A stretch of DNA of 64,000 nt from an uncultured Sphingomonadaceae bacterium (GTDB lineage Bacteria; Pseudomonadota; Alphaproteobacteria; Sphingomonadales; Sphingomonadaceae). A program made the translations under genes and the position numbers. The notes beneath the pieces are model-generated. The model ran no database searches and was not told the origin of the DNA. It saw nothing but the letters and a program-made list of their open reading frames with translations. Shown one piece after another: positions 37,277 through 47,870 of this stretch. Position 1 is the stretch's first letter. Each line of letters opens with the position of its first letter. Location: contig CANLSQ010000001.1 in assembly GCA_947493955.1 (NCBI GenBank), forward strand, positions 1,488,001 to 1,552,000, read 5' to 3'.

Positions 37277-38431
37277 GTGTCGTCGCATATAATCATAAAA
37301 CCCGTTACCACCAAGGCCCAGCTCAAAAGCTTTGTCGAACTCGCCTATCGTTTAAATGCAAATGATCCGCATTGGGTGCCGCCTCTAAAATCTGAGGTTT
37401 ACGCACTTCTGACTCCCAAAAAGAACCCTTTTTTTGAACATGCAACGGTCCAACTTTTCCTCGCAGAACAAGATGGAAGAATCGTAGGCCGGATTAGCGC
37501 ACATATCGATCATCTGGCTTTGAAACAGCCCGTCGAACAGGGCTTGGGACCCGGCACAGGCAATTGGGGTCTGCTGGAAGCAGAGAATGAAGCGACGACA
37601 AAAGCATTGATCACTGCAGCGGAAAAATGGTTGAAAGAACAAGGCATGCATCGCATCATCGCCCCCATGAGCCTGTCTGTATGGGACGAGCCCGGCCTGC
37701 TCACCATGGGGCATGATCATAGCCCGACCGTGATGATGGGGCATCATAAGGCAGAATATCAAGGCTGGATTGAGGCAGACGGTTACAAAAGCGTAAAAGA
37801 ACTGATCACCTATGATCTGCCCATCACAGACGGTTTCCCGCCGCTCATTGAACGAATTGTGAAATCGGGAGAACGCAGCAGCAAGCTGAGATTGCGCAAA
37901 GTCGATAAGAGACATTTTGACCGCGATGCCAAAATCATCATGAATATCCTCAATGATGCCTGGTCGGACAATTGGGGATTTGTTCCGCTAACAGATCATG
38001 AGATTGACCATGTTGGCGTCAAATTGAAGCCGATTGTATATGAAGACCTGATCATGATCGCCGAGCTGGAAGGCAAACCGGTAGCTTTTATGATGTCGTT
38101 ACCCGACCTCAATGACCGAACTAAAAAAATGAAAGGCAGTTTGCTGCCGTTCAATTGGGCTAAACTCCTTTGGTGGCTTAAGTTTCCGACGTCGCCGACC
38201 ATGCGCGTACCGCTAATGGGTGTCGTCAAAGACTTGCAAAACAGTCGGATGGCCAGTCAAATGGCATTTATGATGATCGAATATATCCGCCGAGAAGCCG
38301 TTGCTAACTATGGCGCGACGCGCGGGGAAATCGGATGGATATTGGATGATAATAAGGGAATGGTGGCAATTGCCGACGCCATCGAGTCCAAGATCAATCG
38401 GGTCTATACACTTTATGAGAAAGCAATTTAA
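37277..38431 (+). CDS. bcerS: Bacterial ceramide synthase (bCerS, GNAT-fold N-acyltransferase)
   Basis: A 384-aa protein matching the long GNAT-like family that includes Caulobacter bCerS, often misnamed dATP pyrophosphohydrolase. Family landmarks are NDPHWVPPL, KKNPFFEHA, SVWDEPGL, MMGHH, NDAWSDNWGFVPLT, MSLPDLN, RVPLMGV and GEIGWILDDN. In Caulobacter the enzyme N-acylates 3-ketosphinganine. The start is uncertain: GTG at 37277 gives the best N-terminus, and GTGs at 37262 and 37241 are possible. No Shine-Dalgarno is convincing for any of them. Confidence 0.85.
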   Translation: MSSHIIIKPVTTKAQLKSFVELAYRLNANDPHWVPPLKSEVYALLTPKKNPFFEHATVQLFLAEQDGRIVGRISAHIDHLALKQPVEQGLGPGTGNWGLLEAENEATTKALITAAEKWLKEQGMHRIIAPMSLSVWDEPGLLTMGHDHSPTVMMGHHKAEYQGWIEADGYKSVKELITYDLPITDGFPPLIERIVKSGERSSKLRLRKVDKRHFDRDAKIIMNILNDAWSDNWGFVPLTDHEIDHVGVKLKPIVYEDLIMIAELEGKPVAFMMSLPDLNDRTKKMKGSLLPFNWAKLLWWLKFPTSPTMRVPLMGVVKDLQNSRMASQMAFMMIEYIRREAVANYGATRGEIGWILDDNKGMVAIADAIESKINRVYTLYEKAI

Positions 38432-38512
38432 CCGACCCATTCATCCCGGTTTCAGCGCAATCATATTAGGCATCAAAGCAACTCTGCCCCGCTTTTTTCA
38501 AGAGAAAATCAT

Positions 38513-39679
38513 ATGATTGCTTTCAAAGCTGCTTCTCACCTTGTTCTAGCCGCTGCGTTAGTAGCCCTGCCCATTCAGGTTTTTGCAAAAAAACCAGAAA
38601 AATGTTCCGCCGAAATGAAGTATGTGGGCCCGGCTCCGATTTCGGTGGCGATACCAACCATGGTTGCAGCATCTCCAAGGCCATCACCAACGGATCATGG
38701 CGCTTTTGCAGCCTTGTTCACGGATATGCTGACAAAGTCCAAAGCAACCAGCTTGACTGTTGCGCTGGCCAATCAAACTGGTTCCATCTGGACCAAAACA
38801 CAAGGTTTGCAGGATACTGAAAAACTCCATTATTGGGCCAGTGTCGGCAAGAGCTTTACTGCCATAGTTATCATGCAGCTGGTTGAAGATGGCCGCCTGT
38901 CACTGGATGCCAAACTGTCTAACTGGATTGATGGCGTGCCCAATGGTGACTTGATCACCGTCAGAATGCTGCTCAATCACACCTCCGGCCTTTACAGCGC
39001 AAATGAAGATCCGGACGTCGCCAAAAACGAACCGGCAGCGCTCAGCCTGAAAGACAGTATCAGAATCCTCAAAAAACACGGTCCACTTTTCTGTCCGGGG
39101 CAATATTGGCGTTACTCCAACACCGGCTATCTGTTTCTCGGTGAAATTGCGGAACAGGTTTATGGACAACCGTTATCACAGATTATTCAGAACAAGATCA
39201 TCGATAAAATTGGTCTTAAAAACAGCTATATGGTCAAGGTAGATGATAATATATCAGACATAGCTGGGCCTCGACCAAGTGACGACCAAAAGTCTGATAT
39301 CCGTACACCAGGCGCGGCCGGACCAATAGCTGCAACATCTTCAGATATGGTTCTTTTCTGGCGCGCATTTCTAAATGGGGATCTGGTTAGCCCTGACACG
39401 CGCGATGTAATGTTTTCGACCCTCTACCCTATGTTTGACAAGAACATGTTTTACGGGCTCGGCGTCATGGCCATGCGAGCACCAGGGCCTAAGGGTGAAC
39501 CGGCTATCTGGATTGGCCATGCAGGCGGAATGCCGGGGATAAAAGCTTTTGTAATGATCGACCCGGCATCACTCCAATATGCCGCCGTTGCGCTGACGGG
39601 TGACGGTCCGGCCAGCGCCGTGGCCTATAACATGTTGCGGGAGTGGCAGAGGGCATCAACTCCTCAGCCAGAAAGTTAG
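38513..39679 (+). CDS. Serine hydrolase, class C beta-lactamase/CubicO family
   Basis: A 388-aa exported protein with a signal peptide ending near residue 25 (QVFAKK). The active-site SxxK is Ser110-Val-Gly-Lys113, and the second motif is YSN in WRYSNTGY. A late HAGG motif (IGHAGGMPG) completes the class C-like set. Such enzymes act as esterases, peptidases or DD-peptidases. Its stop overlaps the stop of the convergent hydrolase gene through ttag at 39676-39679. Confidence 0.87.
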   Translation: MIAFKAASHLVLAAALVALPIQVFAKKPEKCSAEMKYVGPAPISVAIPTMVAASPRPSPTDHGAFAALFTDMLTKSKATSLTVALANQTGSIWTKTQGLQDTEKLHYWASVGKSFTAIVIMQLVEDGRLSLDAKLSNWIDGVPNGDLITVRMLLNHTSGLYSANEDPDVAKNEPAALSLKDSIRILKKHGPLFCPGQYWRYSNTGYLFLGEIAEQVYGQPLSQIIQNKIIDKIGLKNSYMVKVDDNISDIAGPRPSDDQKSDIRTPGAAGPIAATSSDMVLFWRAFLNGDLVSPDTRDVMFSTLYPMFDKNMFYGLGVMAMRAPGPKGEPAIWIGHAGGMPGIKAFVMIDPASLQYAAVALTGDGPASAVAYNMLREWQRASTPQPES

Positions 39680-40491
39680 CCTCCGGACACAAAACGCTGG
39701 GCTCCATCACGCACCATTGCGTCAATCCCGCGCATCCAAAGGTCATTGTGCCCGCCATTCTTAATTGGCTGCGCGATTTTAGGCTCTTTGGCAGCGTCAA
39801 ACAGTCTTTGTCCCATCGCAAAGGGTATCAGTTCATCATTCGTGCCATGTATCCAGATTAGCGGCATATCAATTTGATCTATCCGCTCGATGGAACGATA
39901 ACGGTCTTTTATCAGCAGTTTCGCCGGTAAGATCGGGAATTGTCGCTGGGCCATCTCATCCATGCCAGTATAGGCTGCTTCCAGAATGAGCCCTGACGCT
40001 TCGTTGCGGGATGCGAGCCATATGGCCACACCGGTCCCCAGAGACTGAGCCGCAATGACAATCTGGTCAGCACCATAGCCCTGGACGAGCAACCAGTCAT
40101 AATGGGCCTGTGCCGCCGCGTAGAAGGCCTCTTCGCTCGGCACGCCGGGATTGCCGCCATAACCCGGATATCCGACAGCCAGCACGCCTGCGCCATCTTC
40201 CGCTATCGCCTGATAAATGGGCAAGCGCACCGCTAGCGAACCGGCATTGCCATGGAAGTGGATGACAACCGGTTTCGTCGCATCGGCAGGAGGGCGCCAC
40301 AGAGACAATAGTTCGGCGGCGCCTTTTGACGCTATTTTTACAGCTTCAAAGTCCGCCTCCTCCAATTGTTTTTCTGAAAGAACAATTTGACTAGGAAAAT
40401 AGAGCAGATCACGCTGGAAACTGTAAGCCAATGCCACGATTGCAAAATAGAGCCCCGCAGAAATGGCCAGACTAGCCAGCAAGGCGCGCAT
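39676..40491 (-). CDS. Alpha/beta hydrolase (BEM46-like)
   Basis: A 271-aa protein with an N-terminal membrane anchor (about residues 5-22) and an alpha/beta-hydrolase domain. The oxyanion region is FHGNAGSLAVRL and the nucleophile elbow is AAQSLGTG. Asp in HGTNDELIPF and His in NGGHNDLW complete the triad. The layout is that of the BEM46/YfhR group. Substrate unknown. Its start overlaps the stop of xth by one base. Confidence 0.85.
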   Translation of the reverse strand: MRALLASLAISAGLYFAIVALAYSFQRDLLYFPSQIVLSEKQLEEADFEAVKIASKGAAELLSLWRPPADATKPVVIHFHGNAGSLAVRLPIYQAIAEDGAGVLAVGYPGYGGNPGVPSEEAFYAAAQAHYDWLLVQGYGADQIVIAAQSLGTGVAIWLASRNEASGLILEAAYTGMDEMAQRQFPILPAKLLIKDRYRSIERIDQIDMPLIWIHGTNDELIPFAMGQRLFDAAKEPKIAQPIKNGGHNDLWMRGIDAMVRDGAQRFVSGG

Positions 40492-41279
40492 CAGATGTTG
40501 AGTTCAATCCAGGTTGGTGCATGATCGCTGGCCTTTTCTCGCCCGCGATGTTCTTTATCAACGCCGCAACGGGTAAGCTGATCAGCAGCCGGAGGGCTGA
40601 GAAGCAGGTGATCAATCCGGAACCCCTGATCGCGCTGCCAACCACCGCTGCGATAGTCCCAATAAGTCCAGATTTTGCCTGCAGGATAAGTAACACCCAG
40701 CGCGTCCGTCCAGCCGTCATTAACGATCCGCTGATAGGCCTGCCGACTTTCCGGCTGCATCAAGGCATCATTTTCCATCGCCTTAACCGAAAACACGTCA
40801 TTATCGCGCGGGATGACATTGTAATCACCTGCCAAGACCGCAGGAATTTCCTCCTGCCAGATTTCAGCCGCGCGATCACGAAGGCGTTTCATCCAGCGGA
40901 GTTTGAAATCGAATTTGGGACCCGGCTGCGGATTGCCATTAGGCAGGTAAATACTGGCCACGCGCACTGTTTCGCCATTCGCACTCTTCACATTGGCTTC
41001 AAGGTAACGGCTATGTTCGTCTTCCGGTTCGCCATCAAGGCCGCGTTTGGTCTCTTCGGGTTGCTGATCCCGGGTCAATATAGCCACACCGTTAAAACTC
41101 TTTTGGCCATGCCAGATGGCACCATAACCAATTTTCTCAAATTCCGCCGCTGGAAAGCCCTCATCCTGCGTTTTGATTTCCTGCAGACAGGCTACATCCG
41201 GCCTGGTCTCTTCGAGCCATTCGAGCAAGCGCGGCAGCCGCGCTTTTATGCCGTTAATGTTAAAACTGGCTATTCTCAC
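40491..41279 (-). CDS. xth: Exodeoxyribonuclease III
   Basis: A 262-aa AP endonuclease/3'-exonuclease of base excision repair. Motifs are RIASFNINGIKARL, ACLQEIKTQ, YLPNGNP, AGDYNVIP and SDHAPTW. The GTG at 41279 is chosen because it gives the family N-terminus directly and avoids overlap with erpA; a start at 41321 would run into erpA. Confidence 0.95.
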   Translation of the reverse strand: MRIASFNINGIKARLPRLLEWLEETRPDVACLQEIKTQDEGFPAAEFEKIGYGAIWHGQKSFNGVAILTRDQQPEETKRGLDGEPEDEHSRYLEANVKSANGETVRVASIYLPNGNPQPGPKFDFKLRWMKRLRDRAAEIWQEEIPAVLAGDYNVIPRDNDVFSVKAMENDALMQPESRQAYQRIVNDGWTDALGVTYPAGKIWTYWDYRSGGWQRDQGFRIDHLLLSPPAADQLTRCGVDKEHRGREKASDHAPTWIELNI

Positions 41280-41290
41280 CGATGCAGCAA

Positions 41291-41644
41291 TCAGACAGAA
41301 AAGCTGGAGCCGCAACCACAACCAGAGGCCGCGTTGGGGTTTGTCACCTGAAACGCACTACCACCCAGGGACTCAACAAAGTCCACTGCACTTCCGCGAA
41401 CGAGATCAAGACTGACTTCATCGACGACCAGCGTCACACCGGATTCCTGAACAGCAACATCATCAGACTCTACTTCTTCAGCCAAACCAAAACGATATTG
41501 AAAGCCCGAACAACCGCCACCTTCCACCGCCAGACGCAATATCGCCGGTTTCTCTTGCTTGTCGGCAATAGCGGCGACGCGCTTGGCCGCGTTGGGAGTC
41601 AGGATGATGTCCTGGGAAGAGGTTTGTTCTGCTGTTTGGGTCAT
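41291..41644 (-). CDS. erpA: Iron-sulfur cluster insertion protein ErpA
   Basis: A 117-aa A-type carrier. The three ligand cysteines are Cys45 (EGGGCSGF) and Cys109/Cys111 (SGCGCGSSF). ErpA delivers 4Fe-4S clusters to apo-enzymes. It precedes xth by 11 bases on the same strand. Confidence 0.93.
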   Translation of the reverse strand: MTQTAEQTSSQDIILTPNAAKRVAAIADKQEKPAILRLAVEGGGCSGFQYRFGLAEEVESDDVAVQESGVTLVVDEVSLDLVRGSAVDFVESLGGSAFQVTNPNAASGCGCGSSFSV

Positions 41645-41694
41645 GATCTTAAGATAGGGATTGCATAGCTCACTGTCAAAAGAAGCTGGGAATT

Positions 41695-41731
41695 AAAAAG
41701 GGCCGGTAAGCGTTTCAGCGTCACCAGCCCT
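41695..41731 (-). terminator. Rho-independent terminator after the M23 peptidase gene
   Basis: On the minus strand AGGGCTGGT (41731-41723) pairs with ACCGGCCCT (41707-41699), one G-U pair, followed by a run of T. It lies between the M23 peptidase stop and erpA. Confidence 0.75.
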
Positions 41732-41768
41732 CTTAAGCACCCTCTCCCAAAGGTGTATCGGAATGAAA

Positions 41769-42476
41769 TTACTCGGCCGGACCACCAAGTGCAACGCCCG
41801 GCGTCGCCTTTTCTGCCAGCAGGAAATCATTTGATTGCATGAACGGGACCGGGTTAACCGCTTCGCCCGCGATACGCACTTCATAGTGCAGATGGCTACC
41901 GGTTGAACGGCCGGTAGATCCCATAAAGCCTATAAGATCGCCGCTCTTTACGCGGGCATTGGCTTTGACATTCAGTCGCGACATGTGACCATAGCGTGTT
42001 TGAATTTCATTGCCGTGATTAATTTCAATATAGTTACCATAACCGCGAACCCATTGGGAGCGGCCAACAATGCCATCGGCTGTCGCATAGATTGGCGTAC
42101 CCACTGGTCCAGCCATATCAATGCCCTTATGACGGGCGCGGCGACCTTTGAAGGGATCAGACCGGAAACCAAAAGAACTGGTTAGTCTATAATTTTCAAC
42201 GGGTTTGCGGGAAGGAATGGTCAGTTTGACGGGTTGCTTTTTGCCTTGACCAGACCATTTGTTAAAAAGGAGCCGAAAGGCCGGATCTGCTTCACCCAGG
42301 ACATTGTCGGAGCTATCCGTTTTGCCTTTGAGGACATCAAGCGGAAGACTTGATTCCGCATCCGCCGCCTCGGCTGCCATTGCTGTGGAAGAAAAAGTTA
42401 TTGCCGATCCTAAAATCGCAACTGCTGTGACTTTTTTCACAACCCCTTGATACAAACCTACTACACTATCGGTCAT
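41769..42476 (-). CDS. M23 family (LytM-type) peptidoglycan endopeptidase
   Basis: A 235-aa exported protein from the ATG at 42476; the signal peptide ends near residue 35 (STAMAAEA). The catalytic domain shows FGFRSDPF, HKGIDMAGPVGTPI, YGHMSRL and the zinc-ligand HLHYEVR. It should cleave peptide cross-links in the periplasm. It has its own terminator. A longer frame to 42515 has no better start signal. Confidence 0.88.
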   Translation of the reverse strand: MTDSVVGLYQGVVKKVTAVAILGSAITFSSTAMAAEAADAESSLPLDVLKGKTDSSDNVLGEADPAFRLLFNKWSGQGKKQPVKLTIPSRKPVENYRLTSSFGFRSDPFKGRRARHKGIDMAGPVGTPIYATADGIVGRSQWVRGYGNYIEINHGNEIQTRYGHMSRLNVKANARVKSGDLIGFMGSTGRSTGSHLHYEVRIAGEAVNPVPFMQSNDFLLAEKATPGVALGGPAE

Positions 42477-42586
42477 AAACTGATCGAATCCTGCTACTAC
42501 GAACCAAAAATACATCCCGGCTCTGTTTTTTTGACAGAAAGTCTGCCCCGTTCCTGTGAGAAAAGAAGTAGGTTTATTTTGGTTAA

Positions 42587-43396
42587 TTATTCAATACCAA
42601 GATAATATTCTTGGGTTAAACCGGCTGCAAGGCGCGCTGAGTCGTTGAATGGAGGCTTCAAGCCGCCGCTAAAGTGCGTTTTTACAAGATTTTTCCAGTG
42701 GCGATGAGGGTCGGTTTTTTGCCGTTCACAGCAATATTCAAACCATTTTGTTCCAAAAAAGACGTGATTTATCTCGTCGTGATAAATACGATTTAATACT
42801 TTCGCGGTCAGCAGATCACCCTGTGTCTTGAAGCGTTCGACCGTGTCTAACGTGATATCCAAACCACGCGCTTCCAGAACCATCGGGACGATCGCAAGCC
42901 TTGCGGAAGCATCATAGGCTGTCTCTTTTGCAGTATCCCAAAGGCCGTCATGAGCCGGCAGATCACCATAAAAGCTGCCCATTTCACGCAATCGCCGGTC
43001 CAAAAGTACAAAATGCATCGCTTCTTCAGCGCCAACACGAAACCAGTCGTCAGCAAATTCATCCGGAAATTCGGCTCCAAATCGCCCGATCATGTCAAAG
43101 GCCAGATCAATCGCGACAAATTCGATATGGGCCAAAGCGTGGATCAGCGCGATGCGCTTGGTCACCGACGTTCCCTTGCCTCGCCGCGGCATCTGACCCG
43201 GCCGAAGCAGTTCAGGACGACTGGGTCGGGCTGGCACGTCGGGCATTGGTACACCGAAATCCGGCTCCAACCTACCCTGCCGCCATTCTCTGGTGGCATG
43301 GCGAGCGGCCATGACCTTTGCGGCTGGGTCCGCCGTCATGAGCACGTGCCGCACAGCTTCGCCCACCGATGGCTTCATGGCTGTTGCAATGTTCAA
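42587..43396 (-). CDS. Ferritin-like DUF455 family protein
   Basis: A 269-aa protein with a four-helix, ferritin-like core. The probable di-metal ligands lie in HALAHIEFVAIDLA, EEAMHFVLLDRRL, MVLEARGLD and YHDEINHVFFG. The family is related by fold to MiaE-type hydroxylases but its substrate is unknown. It is the last gene of the tgt-glnE-bcp run, 11 bases after bcp. Confidence 0.85.
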   Translation of the reverse strand: MNIATAMKPSVGEAVRHVLMTADPAAKVMAARHATREWRQGRLEPDFGVPMPDVPARPSRPELLRPGQMPRRGKGTSVTKRIALIHALAHIEFVAIDLAFDMIGRFGAEFPDEFADDWFRVGAEEAMHFVLLDRRLREMGSFYGDLPAHDGLWDTAKETAYDASARLAIVPMVLEARGLDITLDTVERFKTQGDLLTAKVLNRIYHDEINHVFFGTKWFEYCCERQKTDPHRHWKNLVKTHFSGGLKPPFNDSARLAAGLTQEYYLGIE

Positions 43397-43407
43397 ACTC
43401 GAGATCC

Positions 43408-43869
43408 TTAAACGGCCTGCACCGCTGCGAGCACTTCTTCGGCATGCCCTTTAACCTTCACTTTCGGCCAAGACTGCAAAACCTTGCCATCCGGTCCGAT
43501 CAGAAAGGTCGAGCGGATGATGCCCATATAGGTTTTACCGTACATCTTTTTTTCCGCCCACACGCCGATTTTCTCAAGAAAATCGGTGCTTTCGTCGGAC
43601 GCGATATCAACGGTCAGTTCCTGCTTGCTGATAAAATTCTGCTGACGTTTTGGACTGTCTGCGGACATACCAAGCACTGCGGCGCCTGCTTTTTCAAATT
43701 CCGGCAATAAAGCGGAAAAGTCTTTTGACTCGGTCGTACATCCCGGTGTGCTGGCCTTGGGATAGAAAAACAATACCAGCTTCTTGCCGTGATAATCAGA
43801 TAGTTTCACCGTGCTGCCATCAGGCGCGGTCAAATCCATATCGGGCATCTGCTCGCCAGCTTCGATCAT
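43408..43869 (-). CDS. bcp: Thiol peroxidase Bcp (PrxQ-type peroxiredoxin)
   Basis: A 153-aa peroxiredoxin that reduces hydroperoxides. The peroxidatic Cys44 lies in STPGCTTES. The resolving Cys that many Bcp proteins have five residues later is a Lys/Asp region here, so this is a one-Cys or atypical form. Its ATG overlaps the glnE stop. Confidence 0.93.
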   Translation of the reverse strand: MIEAGEQMPDMDLTAPDGSTVKLSDYHGKKLVLFFYPKASTPGCTTESKDFSALLPEFEKAGAAVLGMSADSPKRQQNFISKQELTVDIASDESTDFLEKIGVWAEKKMYGKTYMGIIRSTFLIGPDGKVLQSWPKVKVKGHAEEVLAAVQAV

Positions 43870-46592
43870 ATTATGTCTCCTAAAATTTCATGAGGGTCCG
43901 GCCGCAAGTGCCGATTCCATTCTTCAATAACGCATTGCCGGGCCGCGTCATACCCGTTCAAAAGGGCATCCCAGTTTTCCTGACCCGCCGCTTTCGCAAT
44001 CAACTCACGGCTTGTCTCCGGCGGATAGTCGCAGGTCGGCGACATTAATCGCAAAGCCACCAGCAACCGCGTCATCAGTTCATGAGCGGCAACCATATTT
44101 TCGTTCAAATGTCCGCCAACAACCAACCCGCGAGCAGCCAATCCCAATTGCGGATGCAGGGCCTCTCCGGTTTTGAGTTGAAGGAAGTGAATGATAAATT
44201 CCCAGTCCACCAGACCACCCTCCATAAGCTTGGTATCCAGCGGTCCTTTGGGTGGTTTATGTTCGACAATATCCAGTCGCATTTTGCGCACAGCCTTGCG
44301 CAAGGTTTCCGGATCCCGCTCTTTCTGCAAAATAGTGACGATCTGGTCCTGCAACTGATCGCAGGCCGCTGGGCTACCATAGACCGGACGGGCCCTCGTT
44401 AGTGCCATATGTTCCCAAGTCCAGGCACTTTCCTGCTGATATTTATAGAAACTTTCGATCGTTACAGCCATTGGACCTTGCGTTCCGGAGGGCCTTAGGC
44501 GTGTGTCCACTTCATAAAGCGGTCCTGCCGCGGTGGGTACGGATAGTGCCCCAACGATACGCTGCGCCAGCCGGTTAAAATATTGCGTTCCACCCAAGGG
44601 GCGTCGGCCGTTGGACTCTGCGCTGTGGTCCCCTGTAAACAGGAAAATCAGGTCCAAGTCAGATGCATGAGTCAAGGCTTCCCCACCCAATCGACCGAGC
44701 GCAAGCACCAGTATTTCGCTGCCTTCAATCTTGCCGTGAGCTTCTTCAAATTCCGATATAGTAGCATCGGTGAGCACCCGGATCGCGGCTTCTGCAACAC
44801 GGGCATAGCCAGCAGCTATCGCCAGCGGATCGTGACGGGATTCGATAAGCTGGGTACCCAGAGCAAAGCGCTTCTCCCCCACCCGCGCCCGCACCCTGTC
44901 GAGCAGCATCTGATAGTCATCACCGTCTTCGCGACGGGCAAATTGCTCTGCCAGCTCATCAACAGACGGCGGCAGATCTAAGGCGGTTGTATCGATCAAT
45001 CCTTCAAATAATTCGGTTCTGCGGGACAATTCGTCAGCCAGAACCGGCGCATGACTCAAAATACGGCTGAGCATTTCCCGAAGCCCCGGGCGGGCCTCCA
45101 GCATACGAAAGAAGTTGATTGCGGTCGGCAATTTGTCAATCAGGCTGTCCAGTCGAATGAGAGCCTGCTGCGGGTCCGGCGATCCGGCAATAACCTCAAT
45201 CATATCCGGCAATACGGCTTCGAAAGACTCCACAGCCGCGGGGCTTCTCAGCGCCGTGACTTTGCCACTGCGCCACCGCTTGATTTTATCGGCGAAAATA
45301 CCGGTTTGTGCGACACCTCTTTTTTCCAGCGCCGCCACCAAAGCCTGATCGGCTTGCGGCAACACATCGCTGTCGTCGGAATCGATCAATTCGTCATAAA
45401 TCGCGCCAACCGCCTCGACAGATGGTTCCAGCAGAGCCAACAGATCAATGCCCTGATGCAATCCATGAAGCTTCGCCACCCGGTCCATCCCAGCCTCATC
45501 ATCAGGTAGGCTATGGGTTTGCTGGTCATTGACCATCTGCAGGCGATGTTCGATGACGCGATACAGTTCGTAGGATTCAGACAATGTCGAGGCCTTGTCT
45601 GCTTTGATCCTTCCAGCATCTGCCAATGCGCTTAACGCCTCTCGCGTTGCTGGCACCCGCAGTTCCGGTTCACGTCCGCCAAAAATAAGTTGGTGCATTT
45701 GCGCGTAAAACTCTGCTTCCCGGATACCACCGCGCCCGCGCTTCAGGTCATAGCCGAGTCCAAATTTTTGACCAGCTGCATAATGGTCGCGAATTTGCAC
45801 CGAAACCGCGCCAATATTCCGAATAGCACCATAGTCCAGCGAACGCCGCCAAATAAAGGGGTTGATTGTCTCCAGAAAATAACGACCCAAGTCCGCGTCA
45901 CCGGCCGCAAATCGCGAGCGAATAAACGCCGCCTGCTCCCAAGCAAGCGCGCTGGATTCATAGTAGCTGATCGCGGCTTCAACGGGCAATGCGACTGGAC
46001 TGACTTCCGGCGATGGGCGCAACCGCATGTCGACGCGGAAAACATAGCCATCGGCATCCCGGGTATTCAGCGCATCGACCAATTGCTGACCAATCCGGCG
46101 CGCGGCATCGCTTGGTTCTTCGCGGCCACGCGTGGGGATTTTTTCCGGATCGTAGATAAAAATCGGATCGATATCGGATGAATAGTTCAGTTCCCGGCTG
46201 CCATGCTTTCCCAGACCAATGACAGCAAAACCAGCGGCGTCGGCATCTGGATAGCGAGTAGCATAAATATCCGCTAACGCCTCATCCAGTGATCGGTCAG
46301 CAAAATCCGAAAGTTGCGTGACCACATCCGTCAAACTTAACTGTCCCGCCAAATCACCAATTGCCAAGGTCAGTGCCAGCGCCCGCTTCTCCCGCCTTAG
46401 CTTCTGGCGAACATTTTCAGCATTGGTGCCCGCTTCCTTTACAAATGCGAACGCGGCTTTCAAATCCTCTCCATCCAGCAACGCCGTAAGTTCCGGTTGA
46501 ACTTCCATAGCCATGCACAGATAAGGCGCATGTTCCTGCGCACGCTTCATAGCGTCTTTCAAACTCGTCGGTTCAGGCAAGCCTTTGATCAT
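43866..46592 (-). CDS. glnE: Bifunctional glutamine synthetase adenylyltransferase/deadenylase
   Basis: A 908-aa enzyme with two nucleotidyltransferase domains: the N-terminal deadenylase half with [17 protein letters not shown] and the C-terminal adenylylase half with [17 protein letters not shown]. The order and size match GlnE (E. coli 946 aa). It modifies glutamine synthetase in response to PII. It overlaps tgt upstream and bcp downstream by 4 bases each, so all are translationally coupled. Confidence 0.96.
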   Translation of the reverse strand: MIKGLPEPTSLKDAMKRAQEHAPYLCMAMEVQPELTALLDGEDLKAAFAFVKEAGTNAENVRQKLRREKRALALTLAIGDLAGQLSLTDVVTQLSDFADRSLDEALADIYATRYPDADAAGFAVIGLGKHGSRELNYSSDIDPIFIYDPEKIPTRGREEPSDAARRIGQQLVDALNTRDADGYVFRVDMRLRPSPEVSPVALPVEAAISYYESSALAWEQAAFIRSRFAAGDADLGRYFLETINPFIWRRSLDYGAIRNIGAVSVQIRDHYAAGQKFGLGYDLKRGRGGIREAEFYAQMHQLIFGGREPELRVPATREALSALADAGRIKADKASTLSESYELYRVIEHRLQMVNDQQTHSLPDDEAGMDRVAKLHGLHQGIDLLALLEPSVEAVGAIYDELIDSDDSDVLPQADQALVAALEKRGVAQTGIFADKIKRWRSGKVTALRSPAAVESFEAVLPDMIEVIAGSPDPQQALIRLDSLIDKLPTAINFFRMLEARPGLREMLSRILSHAPVLADELSRRTELFEGLIDTTALDLPPSVDELAEQFARREDGDDYQMLLDRVRARVGEKRFALGTQLIESRHDPLAIAAGYARVAEAAIRVLTDATISEFEEAHGKIEGSEILVLALGRLGGEALTHASDLDLIFLFTGDHSAESNGRRPLGGTQYFNRLAQRIVGALSVPTAAGPLYEVDTRLRPSGTQGPMAVTIESFYKYQQESAWTWEHMALTRARPVYGSPAACDQLQDQIVTILQKERDPETLRKAVRKMRLDIVEHKPPKGPLDTKLMEGGLVDWEFIIHFLQLKTGEALHPQLGLAARGLVVGGHLNENMVAAHELMTRLLVALRLMSPTCDYPPETSRELIAKAAGQENWDALLNGYDAARQCVIEEWNRHLRPDPHEILGDII

Positions 46593-47716
46593 TGGCGAAG
46601 ATATTTCCCGCGGAAATTGCTGGCAAAGGTCGCAAAAACTCCACCTGTAATAGCCTCTCGCATTCCAGCCATAAGCGACTGGTAAAAAGCAATATTATGC
46701 TCCGTCATTAACATGGCACCCAATATCTCCTTGGATCGGATCAAGTGATGCAGATAGGCGCGGCTGTAAGTCTGGCAAACCGAACAGGTGCAATCTGCAT
46801 CCAGTGGCTCCAGGTCTTCGGCGAATTTTGCATTGCGAATATTGATCGGCCCAGTAGCCGTGAACGCCTGCCCGTTGCGGCCAGACCGGCTGGGCAGCAC
46901 GCAATCAAACATATCCACTCCGCGCTCCACTGCGCCGACGAGATCATCCGGCTTGCCAACACCCATAAGATAGCGCGGCTTATCTTCGGGTAGTTGACCC
47001 GGTGCGTAGTCGAGTACACCGAACATCGCCTCCTGCCCTTCTCCTACGGCCAGCCCACCAATCGCATAGCCATCAAAGCCGATTTCGATGAGGGCCTGGG
47101 CTGAAGCCGCCCGGATGTCCTTGTCGAGAGATCCTTGTTGAATGCCGAATAGAGCGGACTTTGCAGCATGCTCTTCACCGCTGTCAAAACCATCGCGGGA
47201 TCGTTTGGCCCAGCGCATGGAGCGCTCCATAGACAACATGGCTTCCTCTCGGGTCGCGCCATTTTTTGTGCACTCATCAAACACCATGACAATGTCGCTA
47301 CCGAGCAAGCGCTGAATTTCCATCGATCGCTCTGGTGTCAGCATATGGCGAGACCCGTCGAGATGACTTTGGAATTCCACGCCATCTTCACTCATCTTCG
47401 TAAGGTCAGAGAGGCTCATAACCTGATAGCCTCCACTATCGGTGAGGATAGGCCGATTCCAGTTCATGAATTTGTGCAAACCACCGAGCTTAGCAACTCT
47501 TTCAGCGCCGGGTCGCAGCATAAGGTGATATGTGTTTCCGAGGATGATATCGGCGCCCGTAGCGCGAACCGTATCCGGCTTCATGGCCTTGACCGTGGCC
47601 GCCGTCCCGACTGGCATGAATGCCGGTGTGCGGATATCTCCGCGCTGCATCGTAATTTTTCCGGTACGCGCCTTTCCATCCGTGGCGTCGATCGAAAAAG
47701 AAAAACGGTCGGCCAT
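46589..47716 (-). CDS. tgt: tRNA-guanine transglycosylase
   Basis: A 375-aa enzyme that inserts preQ1 at position 34 of GUN-anticodon tRNAs. Motifs: [35 protein letters not shown], the nucleophile region [15 protein letters not shown], and the zinc site CTCSVC with a later Cys/His. The ATG at 47716 is preceded by TAGGATG; the long upstream frame is not plausible. queA lies 1.4 kb away. Confidence 0.96.
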   Translation of the reverse strand: MADRFSFSIDATDGKARTGKITMQRGDIRTPAFMPVGTAATVKAMKPDTVRATGADIILGNTYHLMLRPGAERVAKLGGLHKFMNWNRPILTDSGGYQVMSLSDLTKMSEDGVEFQSHLDGSRHMLTPERSMEIQRLLGSDIVMVFDECTKNGATREEAMLSMERSMRWAKRSRDGFDSGEEHAAKSALFGIQQGSLDKDIRAASAQALIEIGFDGYAIGGLAVGEGQEAMFGVLDYAPGQLPEDKPRYLMGVGKPDDLVGAVERGVDMFDCVLPSRSGRNGQAFTATGPINIRNAKFAEDLEPLDADCTCSVCQTYSRAYLHHLIRSKEILGAMLMTEHNIAFYQSLMAGMREAITGGVFATFASNFRGKYLRQ

Positions 47717-47870
47717 TAAAATCATCCTAATCAGCGAACTAAGGTTCGAAAAAACAAAGAATTTTGCGTTTTTTGCCTTATGGTGTAACCAAGGGACCGT
47801 TCTGTACGAATCCCTCAATAACTGTGCAGGATGGTAGCAGTTTTTCAAAGACCAAAATCGGGAGTATTTT

